Below are positions 11,149 to 22,653 of a stretch of 64,000 nt of DNA, in pieces. This DNA comes from Craterostigma plantagineum (lineage: Eukaryota; Streptophyta; Magnoliopsida; Lamiales; Linderniaceae), in contig JAPQWV010000051.1 in the NCBI GenBank assembly GCA_027422505.1, forward strand, positions 2,881,501 through 2,945,500, in the 5' to 3' direction. The notes beneath the pieces were generated by a model. It was not told the DNA's origin. It ran no database searches and worked only from the letters and a program-made list of their open reading frames with translations. Within the stretch, counting starts at the first letter, position 1, and each line of letters opens with the position of its first letter. A program made the position numbers and the translations under genes.

Positions 11149-12961
11149 TGATGGATGTGAGCCAGCTTTTTTTTTTTTTGGCTGATTCTTTTTTTTTTTT
11201 TTTTTTCTTTTTTCTGGAGAGTGTGTGAGGACGATGATGAGAAACTTGGGTTCCTTTTAGGAGGCTGAGCGTGACTATGAATTAGTTGTTGGCACTTTTA
11301 TGGAGGAAAAAGGGAGGGTAAAATGGGGAGAGATCGTTTAAATTCTTGAAGTGGCATTGATTAGGTTTAATAAGATTGTGAAGATTATATGCTTGTAATC
11401 CGTGTTTTGAAGCATTTCTTACTTTTGGGTACGAATTTTTTTTAACTAAGTATATCTGAATGATAATCTGTTGTTTTATCTTTGATTTTATGTTTAAAAG
11501 AAATTGAGCGTTTTTCCACAATCGGCAATATTAAATTTTTCTGATCGGATTGAAGGGCGACTTTTTTTTTATTTATATGTTAGAAGGAAATCCTATATTA
11601 TTGGTAGAATATATGGGAATTCATATTAGTTGATTTCAATAACTAGTGAAATGTTTTTGTGGGTTTTGGAAGGTTGGAACTGAAAAATGAAACTAGTAAA
11701 GAAATCGATCAAACATAGGAATCTCATAATTATGGGATTAGGACAGCACTATCTTACAATGATTTTTAAAGCAAATCTAAAGAACAAAACGTGACGATGG
11801 TCAAAGGAAGGAGCTTAGGCCCACAGACAAAGATTAGCTAACACCACAGCTTTTTCCTCGCCGAAGACTATGTTAAGTAATTACATTATGCAGAAAAGGT
11901 ATGGTATGGTAATTGGTCTTATATTATTTAGTATTTTTACCTTGAATATCGAGGCACATTTATTTTATGTATGTGTCTCAGACTCTCAGTGAGTTTAAAG
12001 GCTAAGATTTAAAATGTGCATAAAAGTGAAAAAATGAAAGCAAAGTTACATGCCAGTTAATTATGATAAGCTTGATTTAAGCTTCGCCGTATATGTCTAC
12101 TTAAAAAAGGGTTGCCTTGCCACTTTGATGAGTAACGCATTATTTCAAAAGCGGAATTTCAATCATTCCAACTCAATTTGAGTGTCATTCCTGAAAATCC
12201 ATAAATCATATTAAGATACATATGTATAAATTCTATTTCACGCCGATCATAATTGTGCAAAGTCAAACGAACTTTTTATGAACATGGATCGAGCAGTCAA
12301 GATTAACTTTGCGAAGAGAAAATGACATAGCAATCAAAGGTTGTACTAGTTCAATAATTGAATACGCTGATTTATTCAATTTTTAATAATATGCATGGAC
12401 CCTAACTAATTTTCTTTTGCCATTTTCAGATTTAGATAATAATTATAATTTTTTTGACTTTAAATTTTGATTGGTGGGACTCTTTGAAATGAAAGATTTC
12501 AATCTTAATTTTGGCACGCCTTATGATGTGACACTGAAATCCCACTATGAAGATTTTTGGTTGTTCAAATGATTGGTCGGTCACTAACAAACATAATTAA
12601 TATTCTCTAGCAAAAACATACGTCGATGTGGTTCTTTCTCTTGTAAAATCGCTGGTTAACATGTAAATTAAAAAGTATTCAAAACCTTCTTTTGTTATAT
12701 TGATTTTGGTTTTTGTTACATAGATGCTACATTATGGAACTTGGACCCTTGGGGAAAACTAAGAATGTATCTCAGACTTCATTTGAATTCATTTGCCTCC
12801 TAAACTAACTCATATCTTTTTCCTTTTTTCGTTTCAATATTTTCAGCCAAAAACTAACAATCATACCATGATAATACTGTTCTTGGGCCTCAAGCTAAAG
12901 ATCTAAAACAGTTCAAGTTAGATCTCCTAAAATTTGATATGACTAAAATCAAGAAAGGAAC
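11149..12961. other. intergenic, BRL2 promoter side
   Basis: The first 100 bp upstream of BRL2 carry two long T tracts on the plus strand (A tracts on the coding strand), likely 5' leader. The remainder is AT-rich single-copy-looking sequence without ORFs above noise. I found no RNA gene and no delimited transposon here. It also holds the 3' end of the anthranilate synthase gene. Confidence 0.5.
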
Positions 12962-14778
12962 TCAACTGTTGTTCTTGGCTTCGGCTTCTTTCCTCTCTAT
13001 CACTTTGATAAAATTACCGACGATGGTTTTTCCTTCGCTGGTAATGATGCTCTCGGGATGAAACTGAACTCCCTGTATTCAGTTACAACGATCAAATCAC
13101 TTTAAGGCGTAAAAGAAAAAACGATTAGTTTCCATAAAATTGATTTTTCTGAAGTACTAGAAAAGATTTATTACCAGTAAATGTCTGTAAGTCTTGTGAC
13201 GAGCGGCCATAACTAACCCATCTTCGGTCCAAGCAGTTATCTCAAGAACATCGCCTGGGAAAGTTTCCCTTTCAATCACAAGGCTATGGTACCTACCAGC
13301 AATAAAAGGGCTGGAAATAACGAAAGAGAAAAGGATAAGGTTAAGGGAAACAGAAAAGAAGTTGTAAACATGGGATTAATATATATGAAGAAAGCTGCTA
13401 ATGCTTGGAGCAGATGTCTTTTGAAGGCTTGAGATTTATGAAACATTATTAAGTTTTCAGCAAGAACTATAACAGCCCACAAGTGATCTATCGAAAGGTT
13501 CAAAAGAAGTTGGAGAAATAAAAAAAGGGACGTACTTGGATAAGCCCGCAAAAAGACCATCATCCTCGCCTTCGTTGTAATACACGAGAGAGCTTTTCCC
13601 ATGCATCACTCCATAAGGAGATCGAACTACCTTTCCTGCGTAAGACGGAACATTTTTTAACTCGATTTCGATCGGAGAAAGAAAAGGTGAAAAATAAACG
13701 AAAACGAACCTCCAAATGCTTCGCCTATGCATTGGAGGCCCATGCAAACGCCAAATAGAGGCACGGTAGGTCCAAGTTCAGCAACGGTCTGTAGCGAGAT
13801 TCCTGAATCTTGAGGCGTGCCTTGAATTTTTATTTTGGTGGGGAAAGAGATAAGGGAGAGGAATAGAGTCAGAGGATGTAAAGACACAACTGCTGAAAAT
13901 GGATAAAGAACAAATAAATCGTTTCTTTTTTTACCAGGGCCGGGAGATATCAATATGCCTCTTGGGTTTTTCCTACACAAGACCAATGAAACGCAAAGTT
14001 ATGTATTCCCAGATAAGAACGTCTGGATTTCCTGAAGAACTTTCTGATTCGAGTTCATATGGAATTCTCAGAATAGGTAATAACACACAGATCACACTGC
14101 AAAATGATTAAATGCCATTAAAACTCGAATAGCAACCATTGAGCTAATTCATCATTGATTTTTTCAGCCAACTAAACATTTCAACGAGGGGAAAACCAGA
14201 AATTCACGACAGGTATAACAGTGCAATTGGAATAATCAATCACATTCATTACCATATCAATCTTCTTCGCTCGTAAACAATCACATAAAAGGCGAATAAT
14301 ATTGAAAGAAGGTGCAAAAGAAAAAGTGTGGTTTCATACTCTTTTATCCCATCAACAGTAAGCTCGTCGTTCCTGTAAACCTCAAATTCGCAGCCAAGCT
14401 CTCCCATATACTGACAACAATTTTCCAAAAGATAAAAAGATAAACAAATTAATGAGCATTAACAAATCCCCACCATGGCGAAAAAAAAAATTCAACAGGA
14501 GCACTCACTTGGCAGAGATTATACGTAAAGCTGTCGTAATTATCAATGACGATAATCGGATTAACAGTCTTCTTCTGGGACGAATCAACGGTGGACGCGG
14601 ATGAGTTCGCGGAGATAGCGAGCGGCATTTTCGGAGCTCGGCCGGCGGCGGCGCGCAGGAGAGGAGCGTGGCGGGTGGCGGTTGTGAAGGCGGGGAAACT
14701 TTGTGCATTCATCAGCGGTGGAGAAGGAGATGGCGCGAGGGGTTTTACGGTTGGGGAAACGGCGGAGAAGCTGCCCAT
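12962..14778 (-). CDS. ASB1: anthranilate synthase beta subunit, chloroplastic (glutamine amidotransferase)
   Basis: Seven exons: 14778-14509, 14410-14340, 13972-13935, 13820-13710, 13635-13536, 13310-13175 and 13072-12962. All introns are GT/AG and the joined frame is 278 codons long without interruption. The product supplies ammonia from glutamine to the alpha subunit for anthranilate formation, the first step of tryptophan synthesis, in plastids. The N-terminal 65-70 residues are Ser/Ala/Pro-rich as for a transit peptide. The mature domain begins near [17 protein letters not shown] and has the class-I amidotransferase elements: oxyanion-hole motif ISPGPG, nucleophile Cys152 in GVCMGLQ, and His247/Glu249 in FHPES. 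Length and exon plan match plant ASB genes (about 276 residues). I see no defect. Plants often have more than one ASB gene, so the number in the symbol is nominal. Confidence 0.93.
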
Positions 14779-15255
14779 GACGGCGGATTTGGACGGTCAG
14801 TGGACTATGCTGCGGCGGCGAGAGGTTGGCTTGGATTGATTACTAGGCATTTATTAAATAAAAAAAGGGGGTTGTTTTGTAAAAATTATCTGATTTACTA
14901 AATATTCCATTATGTCAACTTTAATCCGATTTTTCCATTAAACAAACAATTACCAACTACAATTACGAAGATAGAATATTCTATTATATCATTGGCTTGG
15001 ACCATTTGATGTTTTAATACGCCATTTATTAAGACTACTATATTTAACACATACCAATATTTGTGCAAATATTCAATTTATTTTTGAACATTTTATATTA
15101 AGTTAAGTTATTTAAACGAAAATAATTTAAGAATTAATTTGTAATAAATTAAGATATTAAGGGTAAAATTGTAATTGAGCAATTAATGACAAAATTATAA
15201 ATTACAAGACCAATTTAATAATCTTTATTCACAAATCACAATACGCTCGAGTATA
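14779..15255. other. intergenic, ASB promoter side
   Basis: AT-rich sequence between the anthranilate synthase start codon and a TIR element. It includes the presumed promoter of the minus-strand gene; no distinctive motif or ORF was seen. Confidence 0.4.
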
Positions 15256-15420
15256 GGTTTTTTTAATTAAATAAACAAAAAAAAACTAACCATTAACAAA
15301 ATAAACCAGAAATAAAAAGCATTAATTAAATAGAGAACTTCGTCATCTGGGATGACGAGTTATGTAACTCGTCATCCAGGAATACGATTTACTATCTAGC
15401 TGGCCCACTGACCCGACTGA
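15256..15420 (+). repeat. left terminal inverted repeat of PMD element
   Basis: Begins with the poly-T/aattaaataaac block and ends in repeated gatgacgagt/actcgtcatc words. It pairs with 18420-18655 at the far end and, more closely, with 15530-15687. Confidence 0.7.
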
Positions 15421-15529
15421 CCCGACGTGGCTGGTCAAATTGACCTGTGCACAGTGCTTTTCCGTAACTCGTCGACTGGGATGACGAATTACGTAATTCG
15501 TCATCTGGGAGGACGAATTACTTCAATTA

Positions 15530-15687
15530 TTTCAGTCGGGTCAGTGGGCCAGCTAGATAGTAAATCGTATTCCTGGATGACGAGTTACGTAACTCGTCGT
15601 CCCAGATGACGAAGTTCTCTAAATGCTTTTTATTTCTGGTTTATTTTGTTAATGGTTAGTTTTTTTTGTTTATTTAATTAAAAAACC
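15530..15687 (-). repeat. internal inverted copy of the left terminus
   Basis: Reverse complement of the left terminal repeat, about 110 bp inside it. It includes the perfect 20-bp palindrome gacgagttacgtaactcgtc at 15579-15598. The arm, loop and arm together would form a strong hairpin. Confidence 0.75.
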
Positions 15688-15975
15688 CATATTCTATCTG
15701 CCATGATGCGCTAGATGTCCGCCGGTCCCACAACGAGCTGGCCTACGAACTCTACTTCCTCGACGGTTGCCTTGCTCCGCATCATCTCCCGGACTTCGAG
15801 CTCGTCGCGGCCGTGGTGTAGGTGTCATAAACGCCTAATATGTTATAACCAAATTTTAATGTAAATAAATTAAGGGCTTTAGATGCCAAATTGAAAGGAA
15901 TATACCTGATGATCCATATACTCTGGCTGTGAGCCGTGCTGGGCTGCAGACGATTGCAAAAACGGTGACAAGTCA

Positions 15976-17865
15976 TCAAAGAATGACGGGTTCACAGTTT
16001 CGTGCACTTGTGATGTTCCTTCCCCATCCATGCATGTCAGATGTTCGGGCCCCATGCATGTGAGATGATCCGGCTATGTGAGATGATCCGGCCCCATGTA
16101 CGTGAGATGGTCCGGCCTCACCCCCTCGTCGAACTCGGCGACGCGAGATAAACAAGCCATCCATCTGCTCCAATAAGCAGATGGTCTCGTCATGCTCGCC
16201 GGACCTCGCGTAACGAAGGCTCTCGTGAACCCCGTGTTCCTATAAATGAATGAGTTAAATTATTTGGGCTACTAAACAAATAACATTAATGCCAAAATTT
16301 ATACTTACGATGGTCTCCATAAATACCGCATCCCCCATCTGGAAGCCCCGGTCCATCTGTAACGCGTGCGGAGATATGTAGCGGCGAGTGATCCGATGAA
16401 ACCACTCGTAATATCCATCCACCACCGAATTGAAGCTAGTCGCAGGAGGACCATCCACGACGCTGTTCTCTCGATCCTCCCATAGCCCAATCCAGACTGC
16501 GTGATGCGATCTCCAATCCATCCCCGACCGCTGACGGCGCTCGTACGTATGAAGATTGTTGTCTCGATACGGCGGTATAATTGAAATATCTTGGATAAGT
16601 CCAAATTGCCGAAGCACCCGTTCAGGGTAATGAAACTCCACGATATTGAAGAATATCAGTGGACACCTCGATCGACAAGCCGTAGGTAAGCACTCTTCAG
16701 GAAGAGCGGCAATCTCTGGGAGCATCATATTGTACGGAGTCCATGCAAATTGATGCGGCTGCATGCGATCAATGCACTCGCGGATGGTACGTACATTCGA
16801 ATTCGTCGACGTGGTAAAATCAAAGAATGTTTTCCACCTGTCAAATATTTACATAACACTTATAAATGTACGAATGAATCGTAGCCATAAGAAGAACGAT
16901 CATACCTCGCAGCATGTGGCGGGGCCGGTAAGACTATCCCGTCGACTATTCGGGGCTCCATCACGAGGCGATAATCACCCCGTACTGGCTGAAATGGCAA
17001 AATCCTCATATATGCCCATGCCTAAAACAAATCCCTTAGGATAAATAAATGTTTAAAATAACTATAAATTTTATCAGCATGATATATATTTACCTGCAAG
17101 CCGTAGGGGTCCGCCTATATTTAGCTTTTTCGGCTCGCATGCCGAACACAGTTCTCTCTATAGAAATGCCAGCACCGCACTACCCCAACTAAATGTCTTC
17201 ACCTCCTCAATATCCTCCAACAGCTGAAGGTAAGTCAAATATACGGTGCTGGCACTACAATCGGGGAACATCACGGCACCGAAGAGAAGCATCGCATAAC
17301 CTCGTGCTGACCACTCAACCTCTTCTTCGTCACTATCATCCGTAATCGGATGAGCCAACAACCAACTTGCTAATGACTTCATCGATAGCGATGATCCCCT
17401 AATCTTATCAGCAGACGGCCTAAAACCTAGCAACCGCTCACACTCGTCCATCCACTGTGTGACCGTTCTCGAAACGATCACACCGGAGACACAACTACCA
17501 TCTACAGGCAAACCCCACAAAATACCTATATCCTGTAAAGTGACAGTCGCCTCCCCAACAAAAAAATGAAACGTATGGGTCTCCTTCCTCCAACGTCCTA
17601 CCAATGCTGTAATCAAATGAGGGTCAACCCTCTGCGACATACAGCTGTACACGCTGTATAAACCCATATCGTTCAACGTTTATAATAAGCGACCGTGTAA
17701 GATATTCGGTGTTTCTCTAGTACCCCACATTACATTTTCTAACGACCAACATCTAATAGTACTATCTATCGTACTCGCATCTAATAATAAGTCCCTACTT
17801 CGGTGATTTGACTGCATTGTCAACACCGAACTATCAATAGGCCCGTAAGAAGCATCCAAATCCAT
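15976..17865 (-). pseudogene. plant mobile domain (MAIN-like) gene with two nonsense codons
   Basis: Four exon-like blocks can be joined: 17865-17094, 17021-16906, 16837-16309 and 16239-about 15976, with GT/AG borders. Translation gives a PMD (aminotransferase-like, plant mobile domain) protein. Blocks are MDLDASYGPIDSSVL, then MSQRVDPHLITALVGRWR, FHFFVGEATVTLQDIGILWG and WSARGYAMLLFGAVMFPD, then IRECIDRMQPHQFAWTPYN and HHAVWIGLWEDRE. The family includes MAIN/MAIL and the so-called protein phosphatase 7 long-form homologues, many of them transposon-borne. Two in-frame stops break it: TAA near 17680 (after HGRLL) and TAG near 17158, where relatives have YLYREL and this copy reads FL-stop-REL. 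A GC-rich leader lies upstream. No catalytic function is known for the domain. Confidence 0.75.
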
Positions 17866-17939
17866 TCTACATTCAAAAAAACGAAACCAAACAAATCAAA
17901 AAAAAAAATTAGCATTCGATAATTTCGTATCGTCACGCG

Positions 17940-18410
17940 TCGCTCACCTGACGTAAATCGGCGTAGTACGTCGTCGAGGCGGCGGCGGGTCAGAGCGGGG
18001 CGTCGGGTCACGGCTGGGCAGCGGTGCAGCGGCCTGCGGGGCGCCGGCTCACGGCGGTGCGACGGCGGAGCCGGTGGCGGCGGCGGATCGGGCCAAAGGG
18101 CGGAGGCTCGCCCGGGCAACCTACGCGGGGCGGCGGCGGGTCGCAGGCGGCGGCGGGTGCTCGCAGCAGGGCGTCGGGTGGCTGGGCGGCGGGTCGCAGC
18201 GGGGCGACGGCAGAGGCAGTGGCGGCGGACTGCGTCGGGGCAAGGGGCGGAGGATCGCGCGGGCCAGGGACAATCGTGCGGCGGTTCGTCTTCTTCGTGG
18301 GTGGGGCGGCCGCGTGCAGGCAAGGGCGGAGGCAGGCGGCTGCGTCGTCGTCGCGCTTCGTCTTCGTCGTCGTGAATCGTCACTTTGCACAGCGGCGCGG
18401 CGTCATGTAG
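17940..18410. other. CGG-rich segment upstream of the PMD gene
   Basis: A strongly GC-rich stretch with gcggcggg and cgtcgtc simple repeats, in sharp contrast to the AT-rich surroundings. It gives overlapping Arg/Pro/Ala/Gly-rich ORFs on both strands, which I regard as composition artefacts. It occupies the promoter or 5' leader position of the PMD gene within the element. Confidence 0.6.
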
Positions 18411-18419
18411 GGTTTTAAA

Positions 18420-18655
18420 TTACGGATCTAACTCGTCATCTCAGATGACGAGTTATTAGTAACTCGTCGTCCTAGATGACGAATTACGCCACCTCATATT
18501 TTCGCCAGCCTGGCAAGTTAACTCGTCATCTAGGATGACGATTTACATAACTCGTCAACTAGGATGACGAGTATCCTTATTTTATTAATACTTTTCATTT
18601 CTGGTTTATTTGGTTAATGCTTATTTTTTTTTTGGTTTATTTAATTAAAAATACC
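18420..18655 (-). repeat. right terminal inverted repeat of PMD element
   Basis: Contains four gatgacgagt/actcgtcat words, then the ctggtttattt block and ends aattaaaaatacc, the mirror of the left end. It is followed by gtata, which also precedes the left end. Confidence 0.65.
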
Positions 18656-18660
18656 GTATA

Positions 18661-19394
18661 GATGTCAAGAGCATGATTTATAGTTTCTCATATATAAATA
18701 GTATGTAATTCCAACATTTATTTTTTAAGGCTTAACTCCTTCTCTTTTTTGATTTTTTCGGGAACTTTTCATCAAGCCCCGTAGAAAATTTCCCTGAAGA
18801 TTCAGACCTTTCAGGAATAAATTTAGTTTTAAGAACACAATTTCTGCAGTACCACTTCATTGTTTCGCAGAACCACTTCATGCAGTACCACTTTCTTGTT
18901 CTGAAATAACACAAAACGATCATCCAATATCAATTCATACACATTTTATAACTTTTTAAGTTTAGGTCCTTATCCCTAAATCTTACAGAAATTGGATCCT
19001 TTAAACAATAGTATTCTCTAACAGGGTCTCAAACCGATTTTAAAACTTTAAAAGGCCTGAGTTCATATATATCCATTTTTTCTCTTATATACTATTAGGG
19101 ATGACATTTCATGACACCAAACTTATAGTATTGCAACTTAATGACAACAATTTTTAAAATTAAAGCAATACAAGGACAAAATGTAAATTAATACCAGGAA
19201 ATTCTATATTATAATGCCATAAATGTCTTATTGAAAAATAAGCAAAAATGAACCAATACAAAATGATGTTTCCATCTTTAGTCCAAAGTGAGGAAAAACA
19301 ATACCAAAAACTCAAAGCCATCAATCTAAAACTCTCACCACAAACAACTCCTCAGATCAAATCATCTGCAAACTAAGCAATGAAGTAGCAAATT
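18661..19394. other. intergenic, 3' side of ASADH gene
   Basis: AT-rich sequence with no credible ORF; the last part is the 3' untranslated region of the minus-strand ASADH gene. Short direct repeats of aaccacttcatgcagtaccac type occur near 18850-18890. Nothing else recognised. Confidence 0.4.
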
Positions 19395-21059
19395 CTATAG
19401 CAACATCTCAGCAATCTGTACAGCATTTAGGGCAGCACCCTTACGTATTTGATCGCCACAAACAAATATGTCGAGCCTATTTCAAAGAAGTACGACGCGA
19501 AAACACTTTAGCACATATACACAGATAAGAACGAGCTAAAAGACAAGCGATATTCTTACCCGTAGTTCCCTTCCTGAGATACATCTTGTCTGATTCTTCC
19601 CACTGCAACATCGTCTTTGTTGGAAACGTCTAAGGGGGTCGGGAAATAGTTGGCTTCACGGTCGTCAATCACCACTACGCCTTGTGCTTTGCTCAGAATC
19701 TCCTTTGCTGAAGCCTACAAACAAAGGATATTCACACACACACATATATACGTCTACGTTTTAACTGTCTATGAAGAATAGGGACAGTTTTAGATTAATC
19801 GGAGTTTCACCTCATCCAATGGTGTCTCAAATTGAAGATTGACGCTCTCAGCATGAGCACGCATGATGGGCACTCTTATACAGGTGGCCGTAACTTTCAC
19901 ATCCATATCATTCTAGACAATAAGTGGAAAATACACAACTTCAAGACACGGACTACTTTCAACTATGAAATCAAGAGAAATTAACACAACGCAGGCAACC
20001 ATTTACCCATATCTTTCTCGTCTCTTTAACCAGTTTCATCTCCTCTTCGTTGTACCCATTGGAGAGGACAGGGGCGTTATGAGAGAATAAGTTAAATGCA
20101 TACTGTGCACAGATTGAATCCATCGATTAGAACAAGGACTAGATATCGAACTTCAAATAAATTTCAAACGTGGCCATGAAATTAGACCTGCTGCTTGAAG
20201 ATATTACAAGTAGGCTTCTTCCCTTCGAGCACCTGCAAGAGAAGACATCGTTTTCACACCCAACATTAGGGGAAAACAAGGTCGATACGAAGGAGATGAA
20301 ATATTACCTCACGAGTTTGGAGTTCAAGTTCTTCCATTGCAGCAGCACCTGCACCACTAGCTGCTTGGTATGTACTTACAACCATTCTTTTCACCTACTC
20401 AGATGTAAACAAATCACGAAATGATAATTCAAGGGAAAGAAGAAAACTGAATTTTCGTTTCTCACTTTAGCACGACGATGCAACGGAGTAGCAGCCATCA
20501 AACAGATAATCGTCGAGCAGTTTGGGTTAGCAATCAGCTTCCCTTTACCGCCTTTCTTCACCTTGATCCCCGCCATAGCTTCGGGATTCACTTCGGGTAT
20601 CACCAAAGGCACGTTCTCGTCCATACGAAACGCCGAGCTATTGTCCACCACAATCGCACCTTTCTCCGCAGCAATTGGCCCGTAGTTCTTGCTTATGCTT
20701 CCTCCGGCGCTAAACAGAGCAATATCGACGTCTTCGAAGCTATTTTCAGTTAATTCTTCGACGACGTATTCTCTGTTCTCGAACGTTTGGATTTTGCCCG
20801 CAGATCGTTTCGATGCGAGGAGCTTCAGCGATCGGTATGGGAAATTGCGGTCGGAGAGGACGGAGAGGAACTCCTGACCGACGGCTCCGGTGACTCCAAT
20901 GACGGCAACGGAGGGACCATTCTCCGTCAGTGAGGCTCGGACGGTGAGATTGGGAGCTGCGGAGATGCGTTTGGGGAAACGTCGAGAGTCGGCGGTATTG
21001 GCTCTGAGCAACGGGGCGGCGAGGTGCTGGCGGTGGAGAGGGAGTGCGGTGGACTGCAT
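19395..21059 (-). CDS. ASD: aspartate-semialdehyde dehydrogenase, chloroplastic
   Basis: Seven exons: 21059-20466, 20394-20308, 20232-20188, 20102-20007, 19912-19811, 19714-19560 and 19476-19395. All have GT/AG borders and an unbroken 386-residue frame. The enzyme reduces aspartyl phosphate to aspartate semialdehyde with NADPH, the branch-point step toward lysine, threonine, methionine and isoleucine in plastids. Residues 1-45 form a Ser/Arg/Ala-rich transit peptide. The NADP fold begins with VAVIGVTGAVGQEF; the catalytic cysteine is Cys181 in ANPNCSTI; the active-site histidine is His294 in RAHAES. The C-terminal dimerisation part ends GDQIRKGAALNAVQIAEMLL, as in plant homologues. I chose the Met at 21059: an upstream in-frame Met at 21164 would read a CGG repeat as eight arginines before the transit peptide. 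Length is close to the Arabidopsis enzyme (375). Confidence 0.93.
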
Positions 21060-21062
21060 TGT

Positions 21063-21095
21063 GCGGCGGCGGCGGCGGCGGCGGCGGAGAAAAGT
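21063..21095. repeat. CGG trinucleotide repeat in 5' leader
   Basis: A run of about nine to ten near-perfect gcg/cgg triplets directly upstream of the ASADH start codon, so within the 5' leader or core promoter. Such repeats vary in length between individuals and could influence translation or expression. Confidence 0.8.
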
Positions 21096-21315
21096 AGTGG
21101 CGGCGAATTGGTAGGGTTTTATTGTCCAAATTGTAAAAATAGAAGTTTGAGATTGAGAATCCAATTTAACGTTTCACATGACATGGCATTGGTAGCAAAA
21201 TTGGTTTGGAATTGATATCGGAAATGATTTCCGTTAAATAATTAAAGAAAAGCAAAAACAAAATAAAAATTCCTAAACTAACGCCATAATCTTTTCAGCA
21301 AACCTGATCCTTAAC

Positions 21316-21951
21316 TAGGCTTGGCAATGGGGCGGGCCGGGATGGGGACGGGGGCTAGTCCCCATCCCCACCCCTACACTTATCGGAGAATCTCCGTCCC
21401 CATCCCCGCTAGCAAACGGGGAAAATTTTCTCCTCATCCCCATCTCCGCGGGGATTTTTGTGGTTTCTTTCCCACGGGAATCCCAACCCGCACTACTTTT
21501 AATATATAAAAATTTTACTTTTTGGATATAGATAATTAAAGTATAATCACAACATGTATAATATTGAAATTTAGCCTCAATAATAAGTAGTTTGTGTTGC
21601 GATATTAACCCTCCAAAAGTTGCTTGTGTTGTTTGTGTTGCACTGTTGCTTTTGCTTAAAGGGTTAACAAGTTCAACGATCGATCACCCCGCCCTAAGTT
21701 CACTCTCGACGGCTAGGTTTTGGAATAAATTTAATTAGGGTATCTAGATATAAATAAGGGTAATATTATATATAGCGGATTCCCACGGGGAATGAGGCGG
21801 GGAGCATGGTCCTCGTCCTCGCCCCATCCCCGCCAACGGGGAGAAAAATTTCGCCGTCGTCCCCCCACGGGGAGAGAAAGCAGGGAATCCCCGCCCCTTT
21901 TGGGGCGAATCCCCGCGGGGAGTGGAGAATCCCCGCCCATTGCCAAGCCTA
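21316..21951. mobile_element. hAT-type MITE, GGGGATCCCC word family
   Basis: The ends are taggcttggcaatggggcgg and its mirror ending ccattgccaagccta. An exact 8-bp duplication, tccttaac, flanks it at 21308-21315 and 21952-21959. The subterminal parts are dense in cccatcccc/ggggatgggg and ccccgcgggg palindromes; the centre is AT-rich. There is no coding capacity. It lies about 260 bp upstream of the ASADH start. Confidence 0.9.
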
Positions 21952-22103
21952 TCCTTAACTGAAAATGAAAGTTAATATTTGGTCCCTAAGTAAAACACTA
22001 TCTCGCATGAGTTTTTTTCAAACGATAGCTTCATTAAACTTAATAAATTTACAGGGACTGAAGAGTCCAAATGCACCATCTGGTAACAATCGACTGTCCA
22101 GAG

Positions 22104-22645
22104 TAGGGTTGCAAACGAATCGAACTTTTCTGGTTCGATTTGCGATTCGATTCGAATTTAAGAGTTCGAATTCGAATATTTAGAATACGAATCCGAATAA
22201 ATATTTTTTTTATTCGAGAATATCCGAATACGAATATGAAATCATAATATTCGATTCGAATATTACTCGAATTCTTCGATTCAAATAATATAACATAAAA
22301 TATAGTATAATTAATATATATTCACATATAATATATGATAACTCACTAAAACATTTAAAAATAATATGTTATAATTCAATATATGTTTAAATATAATTTA
22401 TTATAATTCAAAATATATTTTAAATATAATATTGTTTATGTTTTATTAAATGAAATATGAAAGATGACTTTGAATACAAATATTTGATATTCGATTCGAA
22501 TATTCGAGAAAATATTCGAATTCGAATAAGAATCGATTTTATGATTCGATTAAATATTCGAGTATTCGTATTCGTATTCGATTTTAACCCAAATACGAAT
22601 AGAATATTGCGGTATTCGACTCGATTCGATTCGTTTGCAACCCTA
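22104..22645. mobile_element. hAT-type MITE, ATTCGAAT word family
   Basis: The ends are tagggttgcaaacgaatcga and a mirror ending cgtttgcaaccctag minus the last base. An exact 8-bp duplication gtccagag occupies 22096-22103 and 22646-22653. Subterminal parts consist almost wholly of attcga/tcgaat words with an AT-rich centre. Non-coding. Confidence 0.9.
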
Positions 22646-22653
22646 GTCCAGAG

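Larger units (their letters stand above)
15256..18655 (-). mobile_element. TIR transposon carrying a plant mobile domain gene
   Basis: The two ends are imperfect inverted repeats of some 160-235 bp, both starting ggt(a)ttttttaattaaataaac and continuing into repeated actcgtcat/atgacgagt words. The element is flanked by gtata on both sides (15251-15255 and 18656-18660), a candidate 5-bp duplication; an older longer duplication with mismatches cannot be excluded. A second, inverted copy of the left end lies just inside it (15530-15687), making a foldback. The cargo is a minus-strand PMD gene. Long TIRs and PMD cargo resemble Mutator-like elements, but no MuDR-type transposase is present, so it would be non-autonomous. 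Confidence 0.65.

Noticed and set aside
17820..18418. Arg/Pro/Gly-rich ORFs upstream of the PMD gene
   Set aside because: Open on both strands because of CGG-type composition, and the minus-strand one is out of frame with the PMD start.
21060..21164. Upstream in-frame Met for ASADH (35 extra residues)
   Set aside because: It would translate the CGG repeat as a run of arginines and put a non-plastid-like sequence before the transit peptide.
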